Positions 17,310 through 27,758 of a DNA stretch of 64,000 bases are shown piece by piece. The notes under the pieces were generated by a model. That model ran no database searches, was not told the origin of the DNA, and saw only the letters and a program-made list of their open reading frames with translations. Numbering within the stretch: the stretch's first letter is position 1; every line of letters begins with the position of its first letter. Location: the NCBI GenBank assembly GCA_947482115.1, contig CANKII010000009.1, positions 31,648-95,647 of the forward strand, read 5' to 3'. A program made the position numbers and the translations under genes. The stretch comes from Fibrobacterota bacterium (GTDB lineage Bacteria; Fibrobacterota; Fibrobacteria; UBA11236).

Positions 17310-17700
17310 TGGTACGATTTCCGGCCCGGAGTGGCTGCGCGATTTGAAATTCGATGACAAAGGTTTGGTCACAGCCGTGGCGATTGACAATGCCAACGGC
17401 GATGTGCTCATGCTGGCGCACATGAATGCCGAAGCAGTGCAGAAAACTCTCGCCACGGGTTTGATGACCTATTGGTCGCGTTCTCGGAAATCGCTGTGGG
17501 TCAAGGGCGAAACATCGGGCAACACCCAGCGCATGATCTCGGCGCACCTCGATTGCGATGGCGATGCCTTGGTGTTTCGCATCGTGCAAGAAGGCATCGG
17601 TGCGGCGTGCCACGAGGGTTATCGCAGTTGTTTTTTCCGGCAATTTGAAAATGGAAAATGGGCCGTTCAGGGTTCACCCATTGCGTTTCCAAAATCCTGA
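17296..17700 (+). CDS. hisI: Phosphoribosyl-AMP cyclohydrolase
   Basis: The 134-residue protein catalyses the third step of histidine synthesis, opening the adenine ring of phosphoribosyl-AMP. It has the metal-binding DCDGD motif (D86, D88, D90, with C87) and the zinc cysteines C105 and C112 in [26 protein letters not shown] is the family signature. There is no HisE domain, so pyrophosphohydrolase must be encoded elsewhere. It overlaps proA by 14 bases and tilS by 50 bases. Confidence 0.95.
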   Translation: MSASNGTISGPEWLRDLKFDDKGLVTAVAIDNANGDVLMLAHMNAEAVQKTLATGLMTYWSRSRKSLWVKGETSGNTQRMISAHLDCDGDALVFRIVQEGIGAACHEGYRSCFFRQFENGKWAVQGSPIAFPKS

Positions 17701-18676
17701 TCCCCCCACATGGTTTGACGCCCTAAAAAAATTCTGGGCTGACGAAGGTTTTGATCCGTCGAGTCAAAATCTGTTGCTGGCTGTTTCCGGCGGTTGTGAT
17801 TCCATGGCCATGTTGGAATTGTTTCACCGCCATGTGGTTCCCATTTTTCATTGCCGATTGTTCGCGATTCATATCAACCATGGTTTGCGCCCGGACGCGG
17901 ATGATGATCAATATTTTGTGGAACAATTGTGCTTTGAGAAAAACATTCCACTCGAAGTGAAAATTCTTGATCCTTCCACTCGTCCTGTTGGGCAATCCAT
18001 GGAAATGTGGGGAAGAGAACATCGATACGTCGCCTTTGAACGCGCGCAAAAAAAGTTTGGCACACAGCTCACTCTCACAGCGCACCATCGCGATGATGTG
18101 GTGGAAACATTTTGTTTGCGAATGTGGCGGGGAACCGGGTTTGCCGGAATGGCGGGGATCTCTTTCCGCAGGACGGATGAAGTCGTTCGTCCCTTGTTGC
18201 CGGTGAGTCGAAAAGATTTGAGCGAGTGGTTAATTACGTTGGACCAAACTTGGAAGGAAGACTCTTCCAACACCGATGTGACCGTGCCGCGAAATTGGGT
18301 GCGTCATCATCTATTGCCGCAATGGCGTTTGCAGGAACCGGATGTGGAGGATCGGATTTTTCACATCACCCGTGAAGTGGCGAAGCTGCGACCGCTTTGG
18401 GAAAAGTCCCTTGATGCATTCTATCCTCGGGAAGAAGTGCATATTCGCGGGGGCATTCCCATGGAGTGGCTGGAGGATGAAAATACGGATGCAGCCTGCC
18501 TGCGCCTTTTATTGCCATTGCTTGGAGTGGCCAGACCAAACCCTGAATTGATTTCCGAAATTTTTCGTCAGACCCGAAATTCCCGCAGCATCCAAGTACG
18601 GGTTGATGAAAACATGATTTTGAAAGGGAAACAGGGAGTATTGATTGCAAAGCGCATTATTTCGGCGTCTGGCTAA
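17651..18676 (+). CDS. tilS: tRNA(Ile)-lysidine synthase
   Basis: This PP-loop ATPase (341 residues) converts cytidine 34 of the tRNA(Ile) CAU anticodon to lysidine. The SGGCDS P-loop is at residues 46-51, followed by [13 protein letters not shown] and [32 protein letters not shown] segments of the family. The protein is short because the second C-terminal domain is reduced. ATG 17651 is chosen; the open frame reaches 17558 but would shadow hisI. Even so it overlaps hisI by 50 bases, suggesting tight coupling. Confidence 0.9.
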   Translation: MENGPFRVHPLRFQNPDPPTWFDALKKFWADEGFDPSSQNLLLAVSGGCDSMAMLELFHRHVVPIFHCRLFAIHINHGLRPDADDDQYFVEQLCFEKNIPLEVKILDPSTRPVGQSMEMWGREHRYVAFERAQKKFGTQLTLTAHHRDDVVETFCLRMWRGTGFAGMAGISFRRTDEVVRPLLPVSRKDLSEWLITLDQTWKEDSSNTDVTVPRNWVRHHLLPQWRLQEPDVEDRIFHITREVAKLRPLWEKSLDAFYPREEVHIRGGIPMEWLEDENTDAACLRLLLPLLGVARPNPELISEIFRQTRNSRSIQVRVDENMILKGKQGVLIAKRIISASG

Positions 18677-18785
18677 GGGGGGTGTTTCCGTAACCGAGTG
18701 TTTCCCCAGTTTTCGTATGCACGATTCAAGATTTGGCTTTAATTTAAAGCCTGTAAAATAAAGCTTTTGAAAGGGTTTGGAACAC

Positions 18786-20573
18786 ATGAATTTACTCAGG
18801 AAAATTTTACCGGTGATCGTTTTGATGGCGGTTGTTTTGCCGATTTCCATTTCGGGTCAAGCCTTGCTTCCCGGCATTCATCCGCATTTTAACCTGACCG
18901 GTTTGCGACCGCCGGGATTCAACCCGCGTGTCAGCGGCATGGACTTTTTACCGAACGGGGATCTGGTCGTTGCCACATGGGATGGATTCGGCACTGCTAC
19001 CACGCGGCCAGGCACGGTGTACATCGTGAAAAATGCCCAGACCGGGGACTCAACCAAGGTCACTTATAAAACCTTTGCAACCAACATGAATGAACCGCTT
19101 GGCGTCAAGGTTGTGAGCGGTGAAATTTATGTGATTCAAAAAGATTCCCTTGTGCAACTTCTGGACACCAACAAGGACGAGGTGATGGATGGCGTACGAA
19201 AAATCACGGGCGGCTGGTCCCGTAATCCCACCGACAACAGCAACAAGGATCTCCAATTCATGCATGGGATGGTTTTCACACCTTCTCCGGACAACCGCCT
19301 CATTGCGGGCATGGCCACTCGATGGAATAATGGTGGGCCAGCATCCTCCTCAGGAACTAATGCCGCGCATGACGGCTGCATCATCGGCGCCTCCCTGAAC
19401 CGAACCACCTATGATGTCATCGCCTGCGGCATTCGCAGCCCGGACGGCATAGTCCTTGGACCTGAAGACGGGATATTCGTCACCGACAATCAGGGCAACT
19501 ATGTTCCCGCCTCCAAGCTGCTGCACATCAAGCAGGGACGCTTCTTCAACGTGTATCACAGTCCGGCCAGCCCCTTTGAGTCCACAACCGTCACGCGTCC
19601 GGTGATTTGGATGCCGCATGGCACCACGGTGGACAAGATTGGCGTTTCGCCAACCCAACCCGTTTATGTGAAGACCGGCGTCTTCGCAGGGCAAATGTTT
19701 TGTGGTGACAATAATCTTGGCACCATACAACGGTATTTTCTGGAGAAAGTCAACGGAGAATATCAGGGAGCCATCTTCCGATTTTCCAGCGGCCTGACTG
19801 CGGCGGCCCACCGGATGATCACAGGGCCGGATGGTGCGATTTATATCGGCGACATTGGGGCAACCAGTTCCGAATGGGGCGGTTGGGCGTGGAACAGCCA
19901 GCAATACGGCCTGCAACGCATGACCGAAAACAGCAATGCCTTTTTCGACATGCTGGCCGTGCGATCCACCGGTCCCACTTCCTTTGAAATCGATTTCACC
20001 GAGCCTTCAAATTCGCTTTCACCGAGCACCTTCACCATTCAGGAGTGGAGCGTTACTCCGCAACAGGCGTATGGCACCCGCATTAACAGCGACACAAGGA
20101 CTTTGCCCGTCCAGTCCGTGACCATGAGTTCGGATGGCAAAACGGCAACACTGCTAATTCCGGGTTTGAAAAAGAGCTCGAACGACAGCAGTTTCATCGT
20201 CTACATCAAACTATCCCCCACTTTGCAATCGACGACGGGGCATACACTATGGTCTTCGCAGGCTTGGTATACGCTTAATAATTTCGGACCGGGAGAACAG
20301 GTGGTGGCCATTGAAACCCGCAATGCAAAAACCAACGCTTCTCGATGGAATTCCCGTGCAAGTGTTTTGCCGGGCGGCTTCTTGCAAGCCACGTGGATAA
20401 ACCATGCAGTGGAGAACGTGGATGTTCTCGCATTGAACGGTCGCGTACTGGAAAGTGCCTCCGGTCTTGGGCATGGAAAGTGGATGTCGAGCAACACCTA
20501 CCGAAAAGGCGTGTACATCGTACGCTTGCGAGTTGGAACGGTTTCCGTTTCGCATAAGGTGAGCGCTCCATGA
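18786..20573 (+). CDS. Secreted sugar-dehydrogenase-like beta-propeller protein with sorting domain
   Basis: The 595-residue protein has a signal peptide (about residues 1-25) and a propeller resembling soluble PQQ-dependent glucose/sorbosone dehydrogenases: MDFLPNGDLVVATWDG, NEPLGVKVVSGEIYVIQKD, HGMVFTPSPDNRLIAG, ITGPDGAIYIGDIG. A C-terminal segment ending with TYRKGVYIVRLRVG resembles a T9SS-type sorting domain. Whether it binds PQQ is uncertain. ATG 18786 has AAGGG ten bases upstream; a TTG at 18777 is less likely. It is coupled by ATGA to a DUF1080 gene, so both probably act on the same extracellular sugar. Confidence 0.75.
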   Translation: MNLLRKILPVIVLMAVVLPISISGQALLPGIHPHFNLTGLRPPGFNPRVSGMDFLPNGDLVVATWDGFGTATTRPGTVYIVKNAQTGDSTKVTYKTFATNMNEPLGVKVVSGEIYVIQKDSLVQLLDTNKDEVMDGVRKITGGWSRNPTDNSNKDLQFMHGMVFTPSPDNRLIAGMATRWNNGGPASSSGTNAAHDGCIIGASLNRTTYDVIACGIRSPDGIVLGPEDGIFVTDNQGNYVPASKLLHIKQGRFFNVYHSPASPFESTTVTRPVIWMPHGTTVDKIGVSPTQPVYVKTGVFAGQMFCGDNNLGTIQRYFLEKVNGEYQGAIFRFSSGLTAAAHRMITGPDGAIYIGDIGATSSEWGGWAWNSQQYGLQRMTENSNAFFDMLAVRSTGPTSFEIDFTEPSNSLSPSTFTIQEWSVTPQQAYGTRINSDTRTLPVQSVTMSSDGKTATLLIPGLKKSSNDSSFIVYIKLSPTLQSTTGHTLWSSQAWYTLNNFGPGEQVVAIETRNAKTNASRWNSRASVLPGGFLQATWINHAVENVDVLALNGRVLESASGLGHGKWMSSNTYRKGVYIVRLRVGTVSVSHKVSAP

Positions 20574-21616
20574 ATCCGCTGAAATTTTGGACCGGAATAC
20601 TTCCAGGTTTGTGTCTTGCTCTGCTGGCGCAGGCCCAGACTCCGGTTGTCAATCTTCCCCAGCCTGACAGTGCCGGATGGATCCGACTTTTTCGCGGAAC
20701 CAACACCAGCGACTTTTACGCTTATACCGCCGGAGGCCCTCCGAGTAAAAACCAGATCGCTTTTCCAGGAACCCCTTTCTTCATTCAATCCGGGGATACC
20801 ATTCGCACCACGGGCTCTCCCAATGGCCAGCTCATTTTTCGGCAACCATTCTCCCATTACCTCGCCACGGTGGAAATGATGTGGCCGAACAGTCTCGGCA
20901 ATACCGGCATGATGACCAAGATTCAGGTGGATGACACCGGCCAAGGTGGTGGATTGCCCCGCGCAGTGGAATGTCAAGGCGATCCCAATCAGGGGATGGG
21001 CCAGATCTGGGCGCTGGGTAGCATCGGCGGCCAGTCTGGAGGAACCTGGATTACCGTGCATGCAAAAAGCATTACTCACCCGCAAAATTCCAGTCAGACG
21101 GCGCGTCAAGCTGACAGCACCGCACCGGAAATCGATTATGGAGGTGTAGGAGCGCCCAGCAATAACCTGATCGTCGGTTATCCCGGATGGATGCAACCTC
21201 GACCTGCCGCCCTCACTTCCACTCCTCGCGGATGGGTCACCTTTCTGGTCGAATCCCATGGCCGGGACACAACGCGTCATTTCATCAACGGCCAAAAGGT
21301 GATGCAATACACGAACCCGCGCATCGCGCCAAAGGCAAATGCCAATCAGGTGATCAAATATCTTACCGAAGGCATGCTTTCCCTGCAATCAGAAGGTACG
21401 GTCATCTGGTATCGGAATTTCAAAATCAAGCTGCTCCCGCAGGATCCGCTTTACGCCGCGTTATACGGTTCCGTCCATTTGAAGAATCGGATCCAACCCA
21501 AGGCATCTTCAGTCAAACCATTGATGACTTTGAACGTGATTGGCGGCAGAATGGTTCTGGTTTCCAAGGAAGGGATTCCTTTTTCCTTGATGGGAAAAAC
21601 GCTTCCTTCTCTATAA
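20570..21616 (+). CDS. Secreted DUF1080 (3-keto-disaccharide hydrolase-like) protein
   Basis: The 348-residue protein has a signal peptide (about residues 1-24, LALLAQAQ) and a concanavalin-like DUF1080 domain opening with DSAGWIRLFRGTNTSDFY and closing with GTVIWYRNFKIKLL, the usual end of this family. Some DUF1080 proteins hydrolyse 3-keto-glycosides. Residues about 300-348 resemble a weak sorting domain without the usual GVY ending. The ATG overlaps the stop of the sugar-dehydrogenase-like gene. An oxidase or dehydrogenase coupled to a 3-keto-glycoside hydrolase would make sense as a pair, but this is inference. Confidence 0.78.
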   Translation: MNPLKFWTGILPGLCLALLAQAQTPVVNLPQPDSAGWIRLFRGTNTSDFYAYTAGGPPSKNQIAFPGTPFFIQSGDTIRTTGSPNGQLIFRQPFSHYLATVEMMWPNSLGNTGMMTKIQVDDTGQGGGLPRAVECQGDPNQGMGQIWALGSIGGQSGGTWITVHAKSITHPQNSSQTARQADSTAPEIDYGGVGAPSNNLIVGYPGWMQPRPAALTSTPRGWVTFLVESHGRDTTRHFINGQKVMQYTNPRIAPKANANQVIKYLTEGMLSLQSEGTVIWYRNFKIKLLPQDPLYAALYGSVHLKNRIQPKASSVKPLMTLNVIGGRMVLVSKEGIPFSLMGKTLPSL

Positions 21617-21740
21617 GTGGCGTTCTTATTGCCACATGTGTTTCGATTTGAATCATTTGTAGGTAAAAAACAGGCTTTTTCCCGAATCGCCGCTCCGTTA
21701 GAAAGTATTTTGAGAGACGAAGGGATTATACCATCCAATT

Positions 21741-23813
21741 ATGTCAGACTCTTTTGAAGACAAAAACAACCTTGTAGAGGACAAAAAGAAGGGCGGCCTT
21801 CCCAAGCGTCCCAAACTTGAAGACGGTAAATCCGGTTCCCCCACGGGAAAGTGGAAGCGCAAAAACGTTTTCTTTCTGATCGCCATGATCGCCGCCTCCG
21901 TCCTGCTGGTTCAACTTCTCGAACCGCAGAATCAGGTCGAGGAAAAAAGTTATTCCGATTTCCGCAAATTGATCGAAGACTCGTCGCTTCCCATCGCCTC
22001 CATGGAAATCACCCGCATCGGCGAGGGGTATGTTCTCACCGGCGAGCGCAAGCTGACTCCGCAGGAACAGGCGGAACATCGCGAAACGCATTTGTTTCAG
22101 GGAAAGGCCACGCGTTTCCGGACCCTGCTGCCGGACATCGACGGACCCCTGCAAAAAACTTTGGACAAACTCGAAGCGCGCGGCATCAAGGTGGCGTTCA
22201 CCAAGGAAACGCATTGGTTCAGCTTTTTCAGCACCGTTTTCCCCCTGATTCTTCTCATCGCCTTCTTCTGGTTCATGATGGCGCGACAAGGTCAAATGGG
22301 CGGACCCAAGGGCATTTTCAATTTCGGCAAGATTCGTCCGCGTCCTGCGGATGACAATAAGCCCAAGGTCACATTCAAGGATGTGGCGGGTTGCGACGAA
22401 GCCAAGCAGGAATTGACCGAGATTATCGACTTCCTCCGCGACCCGAGCAAGTTCGTAAAACTCGGCGGACGCATTCCCAAGGGTGTTTTGCTTCTCGGTC
22501 CTCCGGGTACCGGTAAAACATTATTGGCCAAGGCCGTTGCGGGCGAAGCGGATGTTCCTTTCTACAGCATGTCGGGTTCCGACTTTGTGGAAATGTTCGT
22601 CGGTGTGGGTGCTTCGCGTGTACGCGACCTTTTTGAACAGGGCAAAAAGAATGCGCCCTGCATCATCTTCATCGATGAAATCGACGCGGTAGGTCGTCAT
22701 CGCGGCGCCGGTTTGGGCGGCGGACATGATGAACGCGAACAGACTTTGAATCAGCTGCTTGTGGAGATGGACGGCTTTAGTGGCAATGATGGTGTGATTC
22801 TGATTGCGGCCACCAACCGACCCGATGTACTGGATCCCGCGTTGTTACGCCCCGGCCGTTTTGATCGCCAAGTGGTGGTGGATTTGCCGGATGCGGTGGG
22901 TCGCGAAGGCATTTTGAAAGTGCACTTGAGCAAGCGCAATATTCCCCTTGCCGACGATGTGGATATTTCCAAGGTCGCGAAGGGAACTCCCGGTCTCGCC
23001 GGTGCCGATCTGGAAAATCTGGTAAATGAAGCTTGCCTGCTCGCGGCGCGTTTTGGAAGCGACAAGGTTTCCATGCTCGATTTCGAAGAGGCCAAGGACA
23101 AGGTGATGATCGGATCGGAACGCTTCTCCCGCATTCTCAGTGAAGAAGAACGCCGGACTACCGCTTATCATGAAGCCGGTCACGCCATTGTTTCACTGCA
23201 TGTGGAACATGCCGATCCGTTGCATAAAATCACCATCATCCCGCGTGGACGCGCACTGGGGATCACCTTCCAGCTTCCAGACAAGGAACGCTATACGGTG
23301 GATTCGCGTTATGTGCTGGACAAGATTGCCATTCTCATGGGCGGCCGTGGAGCCGAGTTGCTGATGTTTAACCAGATGAATACAGGCGCTTCGAACGACA
23401 TTGAGAAGGCCACGGAATTGGCGCGCAAATATGTTTGTGAATGGGGCATGTCGGAATTGGGACCCATCTCTTACGGCAAAAAGCAGGAGGAGATTTTTCT
23501 CGGCCGTGAGATTACGCAGCATCGTGATTATTCCGAAGCTACGGCGGTGGAAATCGATCGGGTGGTGCGGAACTTGGTGGATGATCAGATGTCTCGGGTC
23601 AAGGCCATGCTTGCCGAGCACCGTCCGAAGCTGGTCAATCTGGCCGAGGCTTTGCTCGAACACGAAGTGCTTGAGTCGGATGAAATACGCCGGGCCATTG
23701 CAGGTGAAATGCTGACCGGCTCCAAAAAAAGCCGCGCCTTCATCAAGGGTCGTGCCGAAGCGATCGCGCAAGTTCCCGAAGCCACTTCTCCCGATATTCC
23801 GCCCACAGCCTGA
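21741..23813 (+). CDS. ftsH: ATP-dependent zinc metalloprotease FtsH
   Basis: This 690-residue membrane AAA+ protease has two membrane segments (about 42-60 and 163-180) around a periplasmic domain, Walker A GPPGTGKT (253-260), Walker B IIFIDE (308-313), the second region of homology (about 354-371) and the zinc motif HEAGH (477-481). It degrades membrane and short-lived cytoplasmic proteins. The N terminus has about 40 extra basic residues before the first membrane segment. folP follows after 11 bases, so they are probably cotranscribed. Confidence 0.97.
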   Translation: MSDSFEDKNNLVEDKKKGGLPKRPKLEDGKSGSPTGKWKRKNVFFLIAMIAASVLLVQLLEPQNQVEEKSYSDFRKLIEDSSLPIASMEITRIGEGYVLTGERKLTPQEQAEHRETHLFQGKATRFRTLLPDIDGPLQKTLDKLEARGIKVAFTKETHWFSFFSTVFPLILLIAFFWFMMARQGQMGGPKGIFNFGKIRPRPADDNKPKVTFKDVAGCDEAKQELTEIIDFLRDPSKFVKLGGRIPKGVLLLGPPGTGKTLLAKAVAGEADVPFYSMSGSDFVEMFVGVGASRVRDLFEQGKKNAPCIIFIDEIDAVGRHRGAGLGGGHDEREQTLNQLLVEMDGFSGNDGVILIAATNRPDVLDPALLRPGRFDRQVVVDLPDAVGREGILKVHLSKRNIPLADDVDISKVAKGTPGLAGADLENLVNEACLLAARFGSDKVSMLDFEEAKDKVMIGSERFSRILSEEERRTTAYHEAGHAIVSLHVEHADPLHKITIIPRGRALGITFQLPDKERYTVDSRYVLDKIAILMGGRGAELLMFNQMNTGASNDIEKATELARKYVCEWGMSELGPISYGKKQEEIFLGREITQHRDYSEATAVEIDRVVRNLVDDQMSRVKAMLAEHRPKLVNLAEALLEHEVLESDEIRRAIAGEMLTGSKKSRAFIKGRAEAIAQVPEATSPDIPPTA

Positions 23814-23824
23814 TTTTTTCTGCC

Positions 23825-24685
23825 ATGAATCCACGTCCTTGGAGGGTTCGGGATCGCCTGTTGGGCGGAGACCGACCCCTGCTCATGGGGATTTTGAATA
23901 TCACTCCTGATTCTTTTTTTGACGGCGGAAAGTATTCCGATGTGAATGCTGCGCTTCGTCGTTGCGAAGAAATGCTTTCTGAAGGTGCGGACATTCTGGA
24001 TGTGGGTGGCGAAAGCACACGCCCCGGTGCAAGTTCTGTTTCCGAGCAGGACGAACGGAATCGTGTTCTTCCCGTCATTGCCGCCATCACCAAACGGTTT
24101 GATTGTCCTGTGTCGATCGACACTATGAAATCTGGCGTGGCCCGCGCAGCATTGGATGTGGGGGCATCCATTATTAATGATGTTTCTTCAATGACAGTCG
24201 ATCCCTTGATGCTGGAAGTTCCACAAAGCTTTGGCGCGGGTGTGGTTCTCAATCACATGCGGGGCGCTCCGCGCACGATGCAACAGGATCCGGTTTATCA
24301 GAATGTGGTGGGAGAGGTAAGGGACTTTCTTTTTGAACGCGTGCGTATTCTGGCTTCACTGGGTTTGTCAAAGGATCGTATTGCAGTGGATCCGGGCATA
24401 GGATTCGGCAAACGGTTGGAGGACAACTACGCCCTGATCGAACATCTGGAGGAACTGGATTCCATTGGCTGTCCGGTGCTTTTGGGGCACAGCCGGAAGT
24501 CCTTCATTGGCAAAACGCCGGGATTGGAAAACAGCGACCGGTTGCATCCGAGCGTGGCGGTGGCGGTTTATGCGGCCTTGAAGGGGGCTTCCATTCTGCG
24601 GGTTCACGATATTCGCGCCACAGCCGAGGCTTTGCGCATGATTGCGGCTATTCGGGGCGGGTCTTTTGTTTCTGAAAACCCTTAA
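23825..24685 (+). CDS. folP: Dihydropteroate synthase
   Basis: The 286-residue TIM-barrel enzyme joins p-aminobenzoate to dihydropterin pyrophosphate in folate synthesis. Family motifs are all present: MGILNITPDSFFDGG, DVGGESTRPGA, IINDVSS, DPGIGFGKRLEDN and GHSRKSFIG. It sits immediately behind ftsH, a common ftsH-folP arrangement. A tRNA-Val gene follows after 17 bases. Confidence 0.96.
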   Translation: MNPRPWRVRDRLLGGDRPLLMGILNITPDSFFDGGKYSDVNAALRRCEEMLSEGADILDVGGESTRPGASSVSEQDERNRVLPVIAAITKRFDCPVSIDTMKSGVARAALDVGASIINDVSSMTVDPLMLEVPQSFGAGVVLNHMRGAPRTMQQDPVYQNVVGEVRDFLFERVRILASLGLSKDRIAVDPGIGFGKRLEDNYALIEHLEELDSIGCPVLLGHSRKSFIGKTPGLENSDRLHPSVAVAVYAALKGASILRVHDIRATAEALRMIAAIRGGSFVSENP

Positions 24686-24702
24686 TTACCTTTGTCCGTC
24701 CC

Positions 24703-24779
24703 GGACGTTTAGCTCAGTTGGTTAGAGTACATCGTTCACATCGATGGGGTCGTAGGTTCAAATCCTACAACGTCCACCA
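24703..24779 (+). tRNA. tRNA-Val (anticodon CAC)
   Basis: The 77-base gene folds as a cloverleaf: acceptor GGACGTT/AACGTCC, D arm with AGTTGGTTA, anticodon stem CATCG/CGATG around the loop TTCACAT, and T arm GTAGG-TTCAAAT-CCTAC. The anticodon CAC reads GUG valine codons. The CCA end is encoded. Confidence 0.95.
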
Positions 24780-24801
24780 TTCCGGGCACAAATTTTTGAA
24801 T

Positions 24802-26040
24802 TCACATTCTCAATTGACCGGATCCCACCAAACCTTTGTCGTTCCGGAGCTGGAAGAAATAAACGCCCCGGGTTAAACTTGTTCCTTTGATCTGGACTTG
24901 ATCGGTGTGAATTCCATCCGTTTTGGCAACCGTTCTCCCGAACATATCGTGCAGGATGAACGAGAATTTTTCGTGGGCTCCATTTTTGATTTCCAGAGTA
25001 ATGCCATTTGAAGACGGATTGAGGTGGATTGCGAAAGCGCTTTGCAAAGATCCTAGGGAATGGATGGATATGACACCGTTCAATTCGATCTCTGGATCCG
25101 GGGAATCCATGGATACTCCACCGTAAGCGATTTCATCGATTTTCCCGTTCACGGGGCTTTGGGAAATGACTGTTCCACCAGTGCTTGCGGCAATGACGAA
25201 GTAAGCCATGGCGCTTGTGGCGGGCCCACCGACAAAGACATACCGATCACAATCGGTGTCATATGCATAATTGCCCGCGTTGATCCATTTGACTCCGGGA
25301 ATGTCATTTACAATCGTTTTGGCGGACGTGGCAGGATCAACGGTCACGAAATATTCAGTGGAAGAGGATGCATCCCACCACAACCCGTAAAAAATCCTGT
25401 CATGATGGCTGTACGCGAGTCCGTCGACTTTTCCATCCACAGGGCTTTGTGAAACTACCGCTCCAGTGTGCGCATCGATGACGTAATAGGCCATGGAACT
25501 CGTGGTGGGTCCGCCGATAAAGACGTACTGGTTGCAGTCCGGGTTAAACGCAGAATTGAATGAGGAAATCCATTTCACTTCAGGAATGCTGTCCAGTATT
25601 GTTTTCGTGGAGGTTGCAGGGTCAATGCTTACGAAATACTCGGTTGAGGCAGAGGCATCCCACCACAGACCATAAAAAGCCCGGTCTTGGTGGCTATACG
25701 CGATCTCGTCGATTTTGTCTCCCACGGGACTGGTTGAAATCACCGTACCGGTGTGAGCATCAATGACATAGTAGGCTAGGGAGGCTGCGGTGGCCCCTCC
25801 CACAAAAACATATTGGTCACAATCGCTGTTGTACGTGTAATTACCCGAGGCAATCAATTTGACCCCGGGAATGCTGTTAAGGATTGTTTTGGTGGAAGTG
25901 GCGGGATCGATGCGTACGAAATATTCGGTCGAAGTGGATGCGTCCCACGAAAGCCCGTAATGCACGCTTGTCTGTGCGTTCACGGTTGCCGTCGCAAGCA
26001 TGTTTAAAATCAGACTAGTGATTAGAATGCTTTTTTTCAT
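24802..26040 (-). CDS. Secreted three-repeat protein with sorting domain
   Basis: The 412-residue protein has a signal peptide (about residues 1-23, TVNAQ), then three repeats of about 95 residues (28-122, 123-217, 218 to about 310). Each begins YGLxWDASxSTEYFV and contains IDPATSTKTI and YVIDAHTG, with a TSP or QSP turn. The repeats look like propeller blades that track a displayed value, but no enzyme motif is seen. The C terminus (SLTRGVYFFQLRN) is a T9SS-like sorting domain. GGAGAAGG precedes the ATG by three bases. The function is unknown. Confidence 0.72.
   Translation of the reverse strand: MKKSILITSLILNMLATATVNAQTSVHYGLSWDASTSTEYFVRIDPATSTKTILNSIPGVKLIASGNYTYNSDCDQYVFVGGATAASLAYYVIDAHTGTVISTSPVGDKIDEIAYSHQDRAFYGLWWDASASTEYFVSIDPATSTKTILDSIPEVKWISSFNSAFNPDCNQYVFIGGPTTSSMAYYVIDAHTGAVVSQSPVDGKVDGLAYSHHDRIFYGLWWDASSSTEYFVTVDPATSAKTIVNDIPGVKWINAGNYAYDTDCDRYVFVGGPATSAMAYFVIAASTGGTVISQSPVNGKIDEIAYGGVSMDSPDPEIELNGVISIHSLGSLQSAFAIHLNPSSNGITLEIKNGAHEKFSFILHDMFGRTVAKTDGIHTDQVQIKGTSLTRGVYFFQLRNDKGLVGSGQLRM
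25107..25959 (-). repeat. Three tandem 285-base coding repeats
   Basis: The units are at 25675-25959, 25390-25674 and about 25107-25389. Each encodes one 95-residue YGLxWDAS repeat of the secreted protein. They differ at many bases and so are not recent duplicates. Confidence 0.8.
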
Positions 26041-26265
26041 CTGCCTTCTCCGATAATGTTCCGTGAAAGACTCACGGGAAGATGATGGGGTTATGGTATG
26101 ACGAAATTATAGGGCGCGAGGGGATATTCAGTGGGGGAATATTCACTTGTGATAATGTTTTGGAGAACTAGCCCTAAAAACGAACGGAATTCGAAAGTAA
26201 TCTTTCGTTACGAGTATAATATCGCTCTTCAACGAAACTAGAGCAGGTGTATTTGGGGCCGGTGT

Positions 26266-27666
26266 TTATTCACACCGAAACTTGGTGCTGCCATCCGGAA
26301 TGGATTCCGGATATTTTCCGTCAAAGCAGGCCGCGCAGTAGTTCCCACCACTTCCCGGAACCACCGACAAAAGGCCGCCGATGCTCAGATATTCCAGCGA
26401 GTCGGCACCCAAAAGTTTGCGGGTTTCTTCCTTTGTCATGTTCCCCGCAATCAATTCCGTCTTGGAAGGAAAGTCCATCCCGTAATAGCAGGGATTGACC
26501 ACGGGCGGAGAGCTGATGCGGATGTGAACCTCGGCGGCTCCTGCGTCGCGCAGCATCTTGGTCAGAAATTTCAGCGTCGTTCCGCGCACGATGGAGTCAT
26601 CCACCATCACCACGCGCTTGCCGCGCAAGACACCGGCAATGGTATTGAACTTGAGCTTCACTTTTTGTTCGCGGACATTCTGCGAAGGATCGATGAAGGT
26701 GCGGCCCACATAGTGATTACGCAGCAGCCCGATGTCAAAGCGGGTATTGGATTCCTGCGCATAGCCGAGTGCAGCTGTATTGCTGGAGTCGGGTACTGAG
26801 ATGACCACGTCCGCAGATACGGGATATTCTTTCGCCAACTGACGACCGATTCGGCGGCGGATCTTGTCGCAACTTTCCTCGAAAATACGCGAGTCGGGTC
26901 TTGCGAAGTAAATGAATTCGAAAACACAATGCGCCTTGCGCGTCTTTTTGACCGCATCGCGAGACTCGATGCCTTCGCCGTCGATACGGCAGATTTCACC
27001 GGGACGGATGTCGCGAACGTAAGAGGCACCCAGAAGATCAAGTGCGCAGGTTTCGGAAGCCACCACCCATGTTTTGTCCAGACGGCCCAAACACAAAGGG
27101 CGGAAGCCGTAGCCGTCGCGGGCGACATACACGGCGTCCTTGCTTAAGAACACGAGGCAATACGCTCCGGTCAATTTTTCCAATGTTTCCGCAATGGCGT
27201 CAAAGAGATCCGTCTTCTTCGAACGCGCGATCAAATGCAGAATGACTTCGGTATCCGACGTGCTTTGGAAAATGTGACCGAGTTCCTCCATCTCCTTGCG
27301 GATTTCCGGAGCGTTCACAATGTTGCCGTTATGCGCGATTGCCAAAGGTCCACGCTTGGTGGAAACCAGCATCGGCTGGGCGTTGTTTAGATTGCTGCGC
27401 CCGGTGGTGGAATAGCGCACATGCCCGATGGCGGCGGTTCCTTTGAGATCATCGACGACTTTTTCTTCGCGGGTGAGCTCGGTGACCAGCCCCATGCGAC
27501 GGACCAGTTGAATGTCGTTGTTGTTGGCGACGGCTACGCCCACACTTTCCTGGCCGCGATGCTGCAGGGAGTAAAGCCCCATCAACACCCTGCGGGCGAC
27601 TTCAGCGCCCCCGAAAACCCCCATCACACCACATTCTTCGCCGATTCCCTCGTCTTGAGCTCCCAT
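26266..27666 (-). CDS. purF: Amidophosphoribosyltransferase
   Basis: The 466-residue protein catalyses the first committed purine step, making phosphoribosylamine from PRPP and glutamine. From ATG 27666 it has an 11-residue propeptide before catalytic C12 in EECGVMG, exactly as in the Bacillus-type enzyme. The N-terminal Ntn glutaminase (SLQHRGQESVG) is followed by a phosphoribosyltransferase domain with VVMVDDSIVRGTT. Cysteines at KAHCVFEF, VNPCYYG and GNYCAACF fit the 4Fe-4S cluster type. The open frame extends to 27771, but those residues would break the propeptide. Confidence 0.95.
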   Translation of the reverse strand: MGAQDEGIGEECGVMGVFGGAEVARRVLMGLYSLQHRGQESVGVAVANNNDIQLVRRMGLVTELTREEKVVDDLKGTAAIGHVRYSTTGRSNLNNAQPMLVSTKRGPLAIAHNGNIVNAPEIRKEMEELGHIFQSTSDTEVILHLIARSKKTDLFDAIAETLEKLTGAYCLVFLSKDAVYVARDGYGFRPLCLGRLDKTWVVASETCALDLLGASYVRDIRPGEICRIDGEGIESRDAVKKTRKAHCVFEFIYFARPDSRIFEESCDKIRRRIGRQLAKEYPVSADVVISVPDSSNTAALGYAQESNTRFDIGLLRNHYVGRTFIDPSQNVREQKVKLKFNTIAGVLRGKRVVMVDDSIVRGTTLKFLTKMLRDAGAAEVHIRISSPPVVNPCYYGMDFPSKTELIAGNMTKEETRKLLGADSLEYLSIGGLLSVVPGSGGNYCAACFDGKYPESIPDGSTKFRCE

Positions 27667-27758
27667 AGGCACATAAATATAAGTCCCCAAAGCGGTTCTA
27701 TATTTGGCCGCGCCCACAAAGGACGAAGTTCGTCTGCGATGTTGGCGAGAGGTGTCCC

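Noticed and set aside
26192..26207. Hairpin downstream of purF (CGAAAG-TAAT-CTTTCG)
   Set aside because: The stem is only six pairs, AT-rich, with a poor T-run on the purF strand, so it is not called as a terminator.
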